Of a stretch of DNA of 64,000 nt, positions 1-12,065 are shown one piece after another. Both the position numbers and the translations under genes were made by a program. Within the stretch, counting starts at the first letter, position 1, and each line of letters opens with the position of its first letter. The notes beneath the pieces are model-generated. The model ran no database searches and was not told the origin of the DNA. It saw only the letters and a program-made list of their open reading frames with translations. The stretch lies in NCBI RefSeq assembly GCF_033568475.1, contig NW_027331831.1, forward strand, positions 8,432,001 to 8,496,000, in the 5' to 3' direction. Source of the stretch: Henckelia pumila (Eukaryota; Streptophyta; Magnoliopsida; Lamiales; Gesneriaceae).

Positions 1-1546
1 TTTAAATAAAATTATACATAGAAATCCTTTTTTTTTTTAAGAAGAAGTTTAGGAGGGGGATCTTCCCCTGATCCACAGGGTAATAGCCATACTATATTGT
101 ATTATAAAATTAAAATGTGAATTGATTAGTGGAGAGTAGAATGATTAGATGGAGTTACCAATCATGAAACCATGCTTAGAAGCTAACAATTATACGTGGG
201 GTGTGTGTGTGTTTGATAGTGTGTGTATTATAGTGCAAGTACATCGGAGCAGTTGGATGATGGCTATAGGGAATGAAGATATTAATTACTTGTAATTATT
301 GATTTATAAATTGGGTAGAATTGCACGTGAGGATAGGTATAGATGAAGACCACACATTCTGTCACTCATGTGCGCTGATTAAACGGGGTTCCAATAGATT
401 CTCAAGTTTTGTGTCCAATTTATTCTCGTCAATTCATATATGATCGATCATATCTCGAGTTCAAGAAATCTCGAGTTCAAGATTCGATTGTAATAATTTT
501 CTTTCTAACATTGCTTTTGGTGCGGACGATGAAATATGAATCGATTACGATTTACACGAACTTTTTCATCGAATATTTAGCTCAAATTTTGCAAATTCAT
601 CTTTACTTGTGTCATCCTTCTAAAGAAACAGTGACTAAATTTTATATTTTATAATCTGAAGATGGAGAAAAAGGGGAGGAGTAGAGGACCCTTTTCAATT
701 TTGATGACAGTACATGTATTACATTAGAATTTGGATGGTGAAAAGTATCACTAATTTTGAAGTGGATTTATTTATAATGATTGGTTATAATTCTATATTG
801 ACTTGAAGTAAAAGGGAAATATGGAGGCAAAAAGATCTTTTACTTCGTGATAAAGATTTTTCTCAGAGCATATATTTATTTTTACGAGTGGGAAATGGCC
901 AAATGGGGTCCCAATGTGACCTCGTATGTTAGTGGCTTCATTTAGGTGGACATACATTGAATTATCTACCAAGCAAAGGCTTTTCATGTACATTTTTTCA
1001 TCCTAGTGATTGGCTATGCGATTTCTTTAATGATACCATCACGATGAAACTCAGCTTGTTCTTGAAATGTAAGATTTCATTACAGTTGATGTATAGGACA
1101 CAGATTGCACCTTCGTGACCATTTGACATAAACAGAGACCAAAATTGATCCCATCCATTCAATACGCATCATCCCGAAAAATGACATATCCGTAAGCGTC
1201 ACTAGTTTTTGTTCAAAGAAATGATACATCGGTGAGAATCCTAGTTGAGAAAGCATTCGTATGCTCTAAAAACATTTCTTAGTTTGAATGGTTCAGATGC
1301 AACACAGGAGGAAACAGAGAAACAGCAAAGATTCATATCACAATTTCGTGTGCAAGACACGAAGTATGATCTCTAGGTGCAAGCGCAACAATCTTCAAAT
1401 GACTTATCATTTTGCACATGGCAAAAGGAAGTTGTTTAATTTGAAACAAAATGATACAGACAACCTGTCTACGATTATCTATGGTAATAATAAAAGCACG
1501 TCACAGGTAAGTAGAAGCAATTTGCGGTGAATCCTTTCTCCCCCTT
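1..1546. other. intergenic region, no gene seen
   Basis: No reading frame here resembles a protein I recognise, and the longest ones are under 110 codons. There is a GT-rich stretch near 200-225, a perfect 16-base palindrome centred on GATCGATC at 438-453, and a 14-base direct repeat (tctcgagttcaaga) starting near 453 and 469. The last few hundred bases before 1547 probably hold the 3' UTR and terminator of the proteasome gene, which reads leftward into this region. Confidence 0.6.
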
Positions 1547-4320
1547 CTAGGCCACTGAAATCTCGGCCATCTCTTGATCAACGGTCATGGGTTCGACAGG
1601 ATAGTACTGGTAGTGAAGTTCTCCAACATCATCACCGGATAGTTTTTTCCATCCATTTGCCCCAACATGGTACACTGAAAGATAATGGAGATCATGGTCA
1701 TGAGAACAGGGTCACGTATACATATATAGTGAAGGGTAACATTAGAGACAGTAGGGGGGCAGGGTTTTTCGGGGGTAGGGAAGAAGTTAGTTACCGCTGG
1801 CAACACCGCCACTGGCTCCATCACGAAATGTTGCGTGATAAATTGATCGTCTAGCCAGTTCTGCAGCTTCCTCGACTGACATATCAAAGCGGTATCTAAA
1901 TAATGCACAAATATGAAGCATAATTAGAATAAAGAGTTCAATAGTGATGCTTAAAGATGTTAATAGATGCACAAAGGTGAATTAATCATGTTGATCAATA
2001 AGAACAAAATTGTGAGAAACAAAATTGCAAGAAGAATATAATAAATAAACATTCTGCCATGAGTTTCAGCATCTACCACCCCGACAATTGGTGAGCTATT
2101 TCTACACTGATTAGCAATAAAACAGAAAATGAAAAAAAAAAAAAAAGTGAAAACGATAAATACGTGAAGAATGACATTTGAGCAAAGACATGAAAAACTC
2201 ACCCACTGTCCAAAACACCATAAGCATATGGTGAACCAGACCCAACAGAGAATCTAGTCCCTTTGAGGCGTCCGCCTTCACTGTCCACATAATAAAGCCC
2301 AGGACCCTAAACCAAATAGCATAGGGTTACAAAAATACAGGAAAAAGACAACAGTCGGCAATAATTCATACTTAATCCTAATACCTTTTCATCCCAGCCA
2401 GCTATCATGGTTCCTATGGACAAACCCATTCCTCTGTAAGAATACAGAATGTTTGCAAGTAACTTTGAAGCTCCAGTGACAGAAATCCTTCTCTTATTTG
2501 CTAGTTCATGTAATCGGCACTGGATTATGAAAGAAAACTCTCGTTAGTACTAACATAGGATGCTCAAATAGCAGGAGTACTAATAAAATGCCCACATAAA
2601 TTCATTTCCAAGACAGATATTTTCAAACACCGACATGGTAAGCAGTATTGTAATGCATTAAGATGATAGCAGGGATCAGGATGACCAGGTCTGTCCCTCC
2701 ACAAATGGGATCTTTTTTTATGGTGTGCCTGTCTTTATTCCCGTTCTTGCTTGGTAGTAGTGACAGGAAAACATAAAATAAAAGGTATGGTAAAATTTTA
2801 CCTTTGGGCAAATATCTATGATTCAAGTTATAGGATTCAATACCAGGTGAAGTACAAGCACCATATAAATGTGCTCAATTCAATTAAATGATAGATAAAC
2901 AATACATATTCCGCTGCTTACTCATCAAAAGATGAACTTGGCAATAAAACTATTAAATTGACGACCAGATGAAACCATTTACCAGTAATTAACGCCACTA
3001 CCTTAATTCCCAGATTTCTGTGCCAGAACTGGCAGTCAGCTGCTCCTCCAGCCATTGTTCCAAGCATGTAGGGATTGATTTCAATGATCTTCTTGACAGA
3101 TTGCGATGCTGTTAGGTTAATGTAATAATCATACAGAACTTAGTCTTGCACATTACATGGAGAGGGATTGTGCATAGTTAACACCTAGAGTTACTGTGAG
3201 CAGCTTTACATCAAGATCAAAATATGAAAATGATACAGCAACAGGAAAATTTACATGATTTCAACTATTGAATCTCACCTTACATTAAGAAAAACTACGA
3301 GATCAAACTTCGAAATGTATGTGTGGTGCAAATTTAAAAAAAACTAGTAGCTCACACAAACATACATGCACAAATATATGTGTCAAATAAAAATCACATA
3401 AGGCCCAACAAGCATCCAGCAGACAGTTTCATCAGTTCTAGAGATGAAGCAAAAATTGTTCAATGGCACTTAGAAGAGGTTAAACTTATCGAATTCCACA
3501 AAAATATGATCTCTCTCTAGCATTCCCAAAATTTTTCAGACAAAACTAAGATTATCGGATCATTTCATTTAATAACAAGTATATTTCTAATGGATGACAA
3601 TCATTTCAGCAGGACATGAGTGTAGACTTAACTGTTTAAAGTTTAAACTACTTATTATCCATGCATCTTAAGAGCAAAACCAAACTACTGAAAACCAAAC
3701 CTTAGGAATACACCAAATGTTTTAGCATTTACACGGCAACCATTCACTCAAAATGTTAGTATCCATGTAGGAGGTGCTTCATGAAATTAAGCTCGATCAC
3801 TAGATTTGCAGTTTTGAATGCAGTGCAAATTATAAATTCAAGTCAAAACCATATAGTCTTGCAAACAATCATCAAACCAATAAGTTGGATTCCCTTACGA
3901 CTATCACCAATGTCTCAACCCAAAAATCAGATAAATAAATAAAAAAGGGCTCACATATGTATCCTCCCATGCTTGCACGAGAATCAGCAGCCACCATTAC
4001 ACCTTCTTTGAATATAAAGGCAAGAGTTGTCGTACCCTTTGCTGGCTTCACCATCTGTACTGCCGCCTTCTGAAACCCATCAAACTAAGAAAACACAAAT
4101 ACATGAGTTCGTAAATTCAACAACTAAGCATTCATAAAGATAGAAATTTCAAAAACACCAGAAAAAGTTTAAAACAAGTAAAAAAAATCAAACTCACATC
4201 AGCGATAGTGGGAAGTTTAAAAGAGGGTGTGCCCAAAATCTCGTTCCGCATCTCATCCTCGTCCACATTTCCCCTGATTGGAGCGGATGGTTCAAGCCCA
4301 CTAAAATCAATCTTCATCAT
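1547..4320 (-). CDS. PBE1: 20S proteasome subunit beta type-5 (PBE)
   Basis: Chymotrypsin-like catalytic beta subunit of the 20S core proteasome (cytosol and nucleus). Seven exons on the minus strand: 4198-4320, 3955-4084, 3002-3108, 2385-2519, 2203-2306, 1795-1895 and 1547-1674. All have GT-AG borders and agreeing phases and give 275 aa, the normal plant length. A propeptide of 58 residues precedes GTTTLAFIF, so Thr59 is the autocatalytically exposed nucleophile. Counted from it, Asp17 (AADSRAS), Lys33 (SVKK) and Met45 of the S1 pocket (GTMAGG) are all present, as expected for an active beta-5. The start is [11 protein letters not shown], which matches the short MK-D start of plant homologues. 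The frame stays open to 4356, but that stretch is probably a 5' UTR intron. The last exon restores the C-terminal [14 protein letters not shown]. Nothing is broken. PBE1 and PBE2 paralogues cannot be told apart from sequence alone. Confidence 0.95.
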
Positions 4321-4326
4321 CGTTCC

Positions 4327-4726
4327 CTTTGCAAACAGAAGGAAAAACAACAACAATATGGAGAATTAATCACTGTTAATTTCTGAGCTTAAAACCGTAT
4401 GCTCATACAATTTAAAATCTCTAGCCAAAACAAAATTTACTTGTTAATTAGCACTTCGAGATAGGAAATACATCCTAAAACCTTTCAGCATAATCCAAAG
4501 AGAGAATCGTCGGCACTTGCTTAAATTGTCATCCAAATCAAATATCGGACTACGTGTAGCTAAAAGACTAAAAACATATATACACTAGCCGGCAAGATTA
4601 CGATGACCACACGGATCAAGATCAAGCAGAGAATCAGCAGAAATGCCCTAATCGGCAATCAATTGCAACGAAAAATGCATGGATACTTCACGGAAAACAT
4701 TATCAAAAACAAGGCCCCAATTTTAC
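4327..4726 (-). other. probable 5' UTR intron of the proteasome beta-5 gene
   Basis: On the minus strand a good donor (AATCAG|GTAAAA) ends at 4727 and a plausible acceptor (TTTGCAAAG|GGAACG) lies six bases before the start codon. Between them is about 400 bp of AT-rich DNA. The 5' UTR exon would then run from about 4830 to 4727. This is inferred from splice consensus only; the exact acceptor is uncertain. Confidence 0.55.
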
Positions 4727-4859
4727 CTGATTTCTGCGGTACTCCAGAGCAATAGTTGTGAATGAAGAAAAATTACAGGAAACGAAAATGAAAAATTTCA
4801 GAATATAATGACAGGAGAACCAAAGGTTTGCTTCCGCTGCAATACACTGGGAAATGGGC

Positions 4860-4872
4860 TTTATATTGGGCC
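4860..4872 (-). promoter_or_regulatory. TATA box and TGGGCC element of the proteasome beta-5 promoter
   Basis: The minus strand reads GGCCCAATATAAAGCCCATT here. TATAAA occupies 4860-4865 and a TGGGCC/GGCCCA motif (site II or UP1 type, common in plant housekeeping promoters) touches it upstream. A start site about 30 bases downstream, near 4830, fits the 5' UTR exon proposed beside it. A further GGCCCA-like stretch lies near 4912-4922. Confidence 0.6.
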
Positions 4873-6670
4873 GGATCGGATCCGACCCGAGACCATCGTG
4901 AACAAATGGTTTACGACGGGCTCAATCCTTAATGAGTGTCTAAAACCCAAAAATAATCCTAAGTAGAATCCATATAGTAAAGGCTTGAAGCCCATTATTG
5001 TATTCCTGTGAAAACTTGTGTTTAATTACCATTTTATATTTTAGCATTTTTTTTAAAAAAAAATTATCTCCAATATAAAATATTTGTTATACACAATAAA
5101 ATATTTTATGCATGCGTGAAATTCTTACAATATCACTTTATTGAATTAAATTTCGTATTGGTGGTCTTTGACACAATTAATTTTATTGTATGTAAAAGCT
5201 TGCTCGAAATATTAAAATGCATGTTCGATGACAACAACAACGATAAAATAATACAAATTAGTTTTTGGCATCTATACAAATCAAAATTTAAAAATATAAA
5301 ACGAAGAATTTGATTTTTACCAAATTATTGTTCTTTTATTTTTTGTATTATTACTTTTTTTAATTTTTGGAACCAATATAAATTTAAAAGTGAGAGGTGG
5401 TCATGAAATCAAAGTGATCATGCATCTTACTTTTAAAACGTACAGGGTAACAACGATCTTCCCAAACACATGAAATAAATTATGCCTTAGGTACCATTTG
5501 GTGTGATTAATAAGTTATTTGTGATTTTCAGCATCCACTTATCTAATATTTGAATCAAGTTATAGAGTAATTTAAGAAGCTATATATCTTACTATTTAAT
5601 TCAAAGTTGAGACTTCTATACTAGCTAAATTTTACTTAATTTGGTAATATCTAATTTTAAAAGTTACAATTAAACTCTCATTATATAAATTTATTAATGA
5701 TTTTTTTTATATTTCTAAAAGATATTTATTTTTAAATCTTCAATTTTATATTTATCTACTCTCTCCGTCTCAATTATATAGGTCACATTTCATTTTTTGT
5801 TTGTCCTAAATATATAGATATATATCATCTTTAGTAATATTTTTTTACACTCATTTACTAATATATCTCTATTAACTACACCTTGAAAATTGTTCGATCG
5901 ATTTTTGAATACATTAAATAGAGATAAAATAAAAAATTTATATAAAATTTATTTTTCCAATGATTTTTCTTAATTTATGTGCAAAAAAAAGTATGATTAT
6001 ATAATCGACACTGGAGAGCTAGTATATTTCAAAATTTTGAGAAAAATGAAAATAAACAAAGTTTATCAAGTTTAGATAAATATTTCAATTATATGAAAGC
6101 ATGAAATACATGCAAGCAATCGTTTCAATTTAACCTATTATCTTATTACTAAGCATCATTAGCCCTCGTGTGCACGCGCTGCGTGCATTTTTAGTCGGTT
6201 TTTGAAGTACATTTGTTAAACAAAACTTCAAATTCAAAAATAAAATTTTCTGAATTTTATTTTTTAAAAAATAGATTTTTTTTTACATACATTGAATTTT
6301 TAATGCAAACCCACAAAAAAAATATAGGAGGCTAAAAAAATAAAAGGGATATTTTGGAGATTCTAAAAATTACACCTAAACAATATTATGTCAATATAAA
6401 AAAACATTATACTGTCGTATTTCATGAACTAATAAGTGTTCTATCACATGCTTATCAACCAACCACCTAAAAAATTGGTATTCCCCGTTTTAAAAACCTT
6501 GTGTTCATCCAAAGACAAGGCTTTAAGCTAACCAAAAGTTTAAAAATAAAAATAAGCATAGAATAATTGTAGAAAAAATTACTATAATATATAATGAACT
6601 ATATATGAAAATATAATTTGTATTATGCACATACTCGTGTGTGTGTTTGTATAAAGTTTGAGATCCATAA
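4873..6670. other. AT-rich intergenic region, no gene seen
   Basis: No ORF over 65 codons and no protein similarity recognised. The sequence is dominated by A/T runs and low-complexity blocks, probably decayed repeats. No clear terminal repeats or target duplications were found. Confidence 0.5.
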
Positions 6671-6680
6671 TAATTTTACA

Positions 6681-6945
6681 GGGCTAATTGCATTCACACC
6701 CCCTGTGAAAAGTCTAAAAGACATAAAACCCCCTAAGAAATATTAATAGGCTAATGCATCCCTCAGTTTTTTTAAAATGTAGCACATTCCACCCCTATGT
6801 TATACAAACACGGGCACATTTATACCCTCTCATAGGGGTTTTTATGCTAATTTTTTAAAATATAGGTTCTAACATGCTATTAATTTTACACATGGTGTTT
6901 TATGCCTTTTAGACTTTTCACTGGGAGTGTAAATGCAATTAGCCC
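6681..6945. mobile_element. MULE-type MITE, 265 bp, 10-bp TSD
   Basis: The ends are long imperfect inverted repeats: GGGCTAATTGCATTCACACC at the left is matched on the other strand at the right by GGGCTAATTGCATTTACACT, and the similarity continues through GTGAAAAGTCTAAAAG. The 10-base sequence taattttaca occurs immediately outside both ends (6671-6680 and 6946-6955). A target duplication of 9-11 bp with long TIRs and no coding capacity fits a Mutator-like non-autonomous element. Confidence 0.85.
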
Positions 6946-6955
6946 TAATTTTACA

Positions 6956-7888
6956 TTGTGACCCCAAAAAATTAAAAGGAAAAAAAGAAAACACAATCAT
7001 GCCAAGAAGGTGCATGCAACCTACTTTTTTCTAAGGCGTCACATGGATCAAATGGATGTACATCAATACTAGTGGGATTGCAGGGGAATAAAAAAAAATG
7101 TCCCCACGGCAATAAATTGGGCAAAGGCAAAACAATTTTAATTTTTTTTAAAATTACAATCTACAGGTAGTAATGAAAGAATAATTTTTTTTTGAGACGA
7201 TTTCATGGATTTTTACGAAAAAAATAATATTTTTAGAAATATATCGTACAAAATCGAATATTTAATTTGTGAATCCAAATATAACACTATTTAATATTTG
7301 AAGTCCAAACATTTGTACGGACGTCTAGCAAGGAATTTAATTAGTTTCGTATCAATGTTTGTCAATTCGATTCAATTTCCGGAATGGAGTAACATCATTG
7401 AAAAAAAGCTTGTAGAGTAGTGTGCCATTTTAAAATTGTTTTAGCCTCTATTTATTTATTTATTTATTTTAATCTGGGACAATATCAAACTCATATATAC
7501 CTACTTATATTTGATTTCAATCATAGATTTAGATACATACTCTGATGGTAGTAATTTTTTTCAAAAAAAAAATTTGTATGTTGAAGTGCAATGATCGTCC
7601 CTGTTTGGATTTTGAAGAGAGATCGACGCTGACGTTTGGAGAGTTGTGTAATTTAAAAGATTTGTCATTATCTATAATTTTTTGTACTTCTGAAAACTTT
7701 TCGCCGATATTTTAGGAAAAATAAATTTGAAAACTAGTTTCGGCAGGACGGGGGAAATTTTGAGAAAATTTTAAATAATGCTAATAGCTAATTAATCGCA
7801 CTGTAATAATCTTAAGTTTGCTCAAATCTTATTTGAGAAATAATTAGTTAATTGTTCACGAAAACTGAAATCAAATGGTATTATATAA
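6956..7888. other. intergenic region, no gene seen
   Basis: AT-rich with homopolymer runs and a short TTTA repeat (tttatttatttatttat) near 7450-7470. No coding frame or recognised repeat family. Confidence 0.5.
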
Positions 7889-7897
7889 TATAGAATC

Positions 7898-8221
7898 GGG
7901 TAAATTGTATATATCACCCTTGTGAAATACCGTGTTAGCTAATAACCCCCTGTGAAAATTTTTTAAGCTAATAACCCCTGTAATTCTAGATTTGTAGCAT
8001 ACACACCCCTTCTGGCTAAAAAATGACGAAAATGCCCTTGACTTTTATGAACTATTTAATTTATCATTTATTTTATGTAGGGGTATTTTCGTCATTTTTT
8101 AGCTGAAAAGGGTGTGTATGCTACAAATCTAGAATCACAGGGGGTTATTAGCTTAAAAAAATTTCACCGGGGGTTATTAGCTAACACGGAATTTTACAAG
8201 GGTGATATATGCAGTTTTCCC
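7898..8221. mobile_element. MULE-type MITE, 324 bp, 9-bp TSD
   Basis: A fold-back element whose arms, about 130 bp each, are inverted copies (for example TATATCACCCTTGT and GTGTTAGCTAATAACCCCC in both arms). The 9-base target duplication tatagaatc sits exactly outside both ends (7889-7897 and 8222-8230). No ORF. TSD size and long TIRs point to Mutator-like transposition. It shares a CCCCCTGTGAAA-like inner motif with the MITE 1 kb to the left, but the two are not the same family by overall sequence. Confidence 0.88.
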
Positions 8222-8230
8222 TATAGAATC

Positions 8231-8640
8231 TCTCAATAAAAATTACATTTTTTATGGATTTCTCTGGGACAATTCCTAAATATATCCCTGTATCTTTTCC
8301 ATTTTCCGTATTATATCTCTTTCACTTTTCATGTTCCATATATATCCCTGATTCATTAAATAGTTTCTTGAATTTGTCCTTAAAACTAAATAATGTCCAT
8401 TCTACCCTTTAATTCCCTATTTAAAATTTAAAGGCTTAATCCCATCATGCTTCCGTCAGTAAATTAAAGCAGAATACCTCTTTGACCACACTGTTGCCGG
8501 GTTATGTCCACCGGGTTTTACAGGTTGTTCCTCACAACCAAACCACGCGATCGCAACCGATGGTTCCTGACACAGACTCCTTCAGCAGCAACTAGCACAG
8601 TCCTATTTCGTTTCCTACCTTATGGCGTATAGTAAAAGCT
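8231..8640. other. non-coding spacer, no gene seen
   Basis: The left part is AT-rich (atatatccctg occurs twice); the right part, 8500-8620, is more GC-rich and unique-looking. It is not clear whether any of it is leader sequence of the pararetrovirus that follows. Confidence 0.4.
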
Positions 8641-8825
8641 TAATTTTTTAAATAAAATAACATGATAGAGAAGAGCTTCGGAAATTTATTCAGACAACAT
8701 ATTATTACATAAATCAACATCCTTTGAAGATGAGGAGATAACTTGTTTAGCTACTCATAGTAGTCTTGTTCTTGAAATACATAAAAGTAAAACTTAATAC
8801 AATAGAAAGAGAAATATTACAATGT

Positions 8826-8831
8826 TTTATT
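8826..8831 (-). terminator. AATAAA polyadenylation signal of the pararetrovirus
   Basis: AATAAA lies about 25 bases downstream of the predicted transcription start, on the same strand. In caulimovirids the signal sits in the terminally redundant part of the RNA and is bypassed on the first pass, so TATA, start and AATAAA this close together match the family. Confidence 0.5.
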
Positions 8832-8883
8832 TGTAAGAAAACTGATGGAAATGATCGATGTCTTCAGCTTCCTTAAAATCCTG

Positions 8884-8891
8884 TATTTATA
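8884..8891 (-). promoter_or_regulatory. TATA box of the pararetroviral transcript promoter
   Basis: The minus strand has GGCTATAAATACAGG 170 bases after the transactivator-like frame ends. Caulimovirids place their pregenomic RNA promoter just here, downstream of the last gene. The start site would fall near 8855. Confidence 0.6.
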
Positions 8892-9061
8892 GCCGAAGTT
8901 CCACTCGTTTCACCGAGAAACTTCAGGGAATCTTACAGCTGTCTTGAATTCTTTATGTCATTATTGATGGCATCTTTTGCTAGTGGGAGTCACATGCCCG
9001 ATGACATCTTTTACTAGTGGAGGAGTCACATGCTTGACTTTTTTTTTTGGATTTATTCTCC

Positions 9062-10203
9062 TCACATGCCTTCTTTATTGTTGTCGGGGCATCTTTTGCT
9101 TTTGCAGTGGGCCCCTGGGAAAACGCGGTTTTGGTGGTCCCTGTCCACCTTTGCTTGTCTCGGAAAAATCTTTTCGATTCGTTCGGGGTTTGAAGGTTTT
9201 TCCGAATTCTGGCTCCTTCTGGTTTGGACATTCTGGGCAGATATTCTCTGACCATCTTCCGATATGAGCCATGTTACAAAATTTTCGGCGAGTTTTTTAC
9301 TCCCCGACAGCTTGTTGTTCCACAAAAAGTTCCTCTTCTTTTCGAAGAGTTCTTCCGCAAAAGCCGTAGTTTTTCCTGTCATTGTGTTTAACAGGAATGA
9401 TCCGTTCACAGAATTTTGATAAAATTTGAACGGAAATTTGACCTTATCCATCTCGGTGAGACAAACCCAAATACCCCATGTCCTTCTGGTTGAAATTTCA
9501 TTTTCTCCAAAGGTGGACACCAATGGTATTTCTTTAGATATAGGATCCTTGATAAATCTTTGATTATTCATGTCAGGTCTCCTTAGATTGATGAAATAAA
9601 AAAGCTCGTGTGATCCTTTCCTTGTTGGTTTTGGAGCAGCACTAAAGAAGTATAACTCGAGCACATCTCCTCTGGACAAATGATCATTATTTGCCCATGT
9701 TTCTTGGACTGCTTCCTGAATCCATTTTGGTAGTTGTGATATTTTTTGGAAGCCTGGTGAAGTTGTATAAACTGAGGCTAGAGCCCCAAATTCATACCAT
9801 AGCTTTACATCTTTAGGATTGACATTGTTTTTTAGCCAAACCCTTGGATATATTCCTACAACATTAACTCTGCAAGTGATCAGGTTGATTTCACTTCTTG
9901 TACTTAATTTCTCCCATCTTTGTTGATAAACCTGAAATGGAAAAATTACAGCTGGGTTAGTATCAATCTTAGATTTGCCCTTGTTAGTGTGGGGCCTAAG
10001 ATTGATCTCTTACTCTTTTACCCCAGAGGCGGAGGTTGACTTGATGAGTTATCCTCATCAATTGTTGTTTTATCTAGATCATCAAAAGTTGATGATAGAT
10101 TAACGCTTGTTTCTTGAGTATTAGAATCCTCAACATATTGTTTTACAACCGCTGGCTGTATTTCTTGTTTTTGAGAAACCAGTGGTTTTTCTATGGCACG
10201 CAT
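9062..10203 (-). pseudogene. caulimovirid transactivator/viroplasmin-like gene, broken
   Basis: The last gene of the pararetrovirus, in the position of the translational transactivator (inclusion-body protein), which in this family lets ribosomes reinitiate on a polycistronic RNA. The acidic, Ser/Thr/Gln-rich N-terminal piece occupies 10203-10018 (starting MRAIEKP) and ends in a stop. The conserved core follows from about 10010 in another frame and stays open to 9062, with YEFGALASVYTT and a Trp- and Lys-rich region towards the end. Thus at least one frameshift and a stop fall in the linker near 10010-10020. The assignment rests on position and general resemblance of the core and is less certain than for Pol or the movement protein. 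Confidence 0.55.
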
Positions 10204-10216
10204 AATATGAAAGAGT

Positions 10217-12060
10217 GGGTGCCCGGTTAGCCAACTTATGGCTAAGAGCTTTTATGACTCTATGTATAAAACAATCTTTGTTTAATATAATTTACATTCA
10301 TTAATGGCATTTTATTTGTCTTTCTTCATATTGTTATATTGTGATATACTATTGTTGTTTTGATAAAAACCTTGAATATACTATAGTGTAAGTAAGATAA
10401 GATAGTGAATAAAGAGAGATCACTATTATGAAACACATCTTATAGTCACTGTATATTCTAAACAGTTCCTAGTCAATTGAGCCGTCCACAAATAAGGATA
10501 AGGATCGCTCGAGATTGAGACTAGCATTTGTGATGTCAAGTACCACGTTTCATTGGTAATGGACATGGAGATGTTCAAAGCATGCAAATGGATATTCATA
10601 TGATGAATGATCGAACTACCCTATTCGGACTTTCCAAGTGGTTATCACTTATCGAGTGGATAAAGTCCGCAGTTTTGGTTGTACACCATTAGTCCTTACT
10701 ACTTGAAACATCATTGAGACTCTATATGCTAGTACTGTACTTTGACTCGTTTACCGACTCTATTGGGGTCATCAGGTGTCGGGATTGGGTACAGTTACGA
10801 CACATATAGGAGTCGATGCTTTGTTGTCAAGGATTCACCACATACTTGCGAGTGTGGATATCCTATGCGATCTGAGGAGATATTAGTGTGACGAATCTCT
10901 GGCCAGAGTACATGATGTGTTTTAGGTTACTCGGTTTTCCTAGTAACACATGCGATGTCATTATTTGATCTCCAAGATGTAATGCATAGTTATCGAATCT
11001 CGAACGATTCTCGATGCACCAATGGTTGTTGATTCGATCGGGATATTTGGATGAAGGGACCGTACTGTACGCTAACCAAAATCTACTGGTTCTTGCAGGT
11101 ACTATCAGTGATACCTAGGGAATCATGGGGCGATGTTTCTAGACGCTCTTACCATGATTCGTTGGGCAAGTCGGAAATTATTGTTCCGAGTCACAAGGAG
11201 TTGTGAGCCCACGGCTAACTGTATCCCTGAACCATTGAGGGTCACACAAGTAATGGATTACTAAACCCCGTTGAGATAGTTAAATTTAAAGAGTTAAATT
11301 TAATGAAAGAGAAGTTGGACTTCTTAACTAAAAGGGAGTGGAATTTCCTAAAATGACATAGGGATGAACATTTTTGGAAATCACTGAATTCGGATTCAGA
11401 AAAATTATCTTGACTTTAAAAGATGCAGAAATGATTTCTGTGTACATTGGTAAAATCAGTTTATCAATAAGAGTCACGATGAATTTTATATTAATTTCTA
11501 TAATAACGGGCTTGGCTTGTTGGGCTTAAATTATGGATTATGGGCCCTAAAGAGTTAGAGTCCTAATATAATCATAACTTAATCTAGTCTAGAAATTATT
11601 TATAAATATATGAGTAGTGTTCAAAAATCATAAGAATTCATTCTAGAAATTTTCGAAAATCACTCATATTATTTCAAGGGGATTTTTGAAATCCTCTGTC
11701 CCTTTTGAGAAAATTCGGTCTGTGATTTTTGTGAAAAATTACATTCCGAATTAACAAATCAAATCTGTTTATTCTCATCGATAAATATCTGATTGATTTC
11801 TAGTGCAATCAATCAAAGGGTTTCTGTTTTCTGTTCGTGGACCTTATTCTGGAGATTGATCGTGAAGCCATCGGTTCCGGGATATACAAAAAGAGCAGAT
11901 TAAATTCTGTTTGTGTCCATAATCAAGCCGTTGTTTGAAGAGGTAAAAATTTAATTGTGATTTTATTTTTACTTGCATAATTTAATCGTAAAGTTTTGAT
12001 ACCCATGATATGGAATCGTTCCATATAGAAAAATAAAAATTTTTAAACTTTCGCTGCACC
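10217..12060 (+). mobile_element. putative solo LTR inserted in the pararetrovirus
   Basis: About 1.84 kb of non-coding plus-strand-oriented DNA interrupts the virus between its small post-Pol ORF and the transactivator region. It has the look of an LTR: a TATA box (tttataaatatatgag) near 11600 followed by a T- and G-rich transcribed region. The four bases gagt flank it on both sides (10213-10216 and 12061-12064), and its ends form a short inverted repeat, GGGTGC...GCACC. The ends are not the canonical TG...CA unless two or three bases are trimmed from each, and then no TSD is seen. No internal gag or pol is present. Confidence 0.55.
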
Positions 12061-12065
12061 GAGTA

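Noticed and set aside
409-654. 81-codon plus-strand frame near the left edge
   Set aside because: Begins with TTG, has no recognisable domain and lies in AT-rich DNA; expected by chance.
4132-4356. Longer N terminus for the proteasome subunit (start at 4356)
   Set aside because: Homologues start with a short MK-D motif matching 4320; the extra stretch is hydrophobic and contains a likely 5' UTR intron acceptor.
8977-9272. ORFs on both strands around 9.0-9.3 kb
   Set aside because: The plus-strand frames are shadows of the viral transactivator region on the minus strand.
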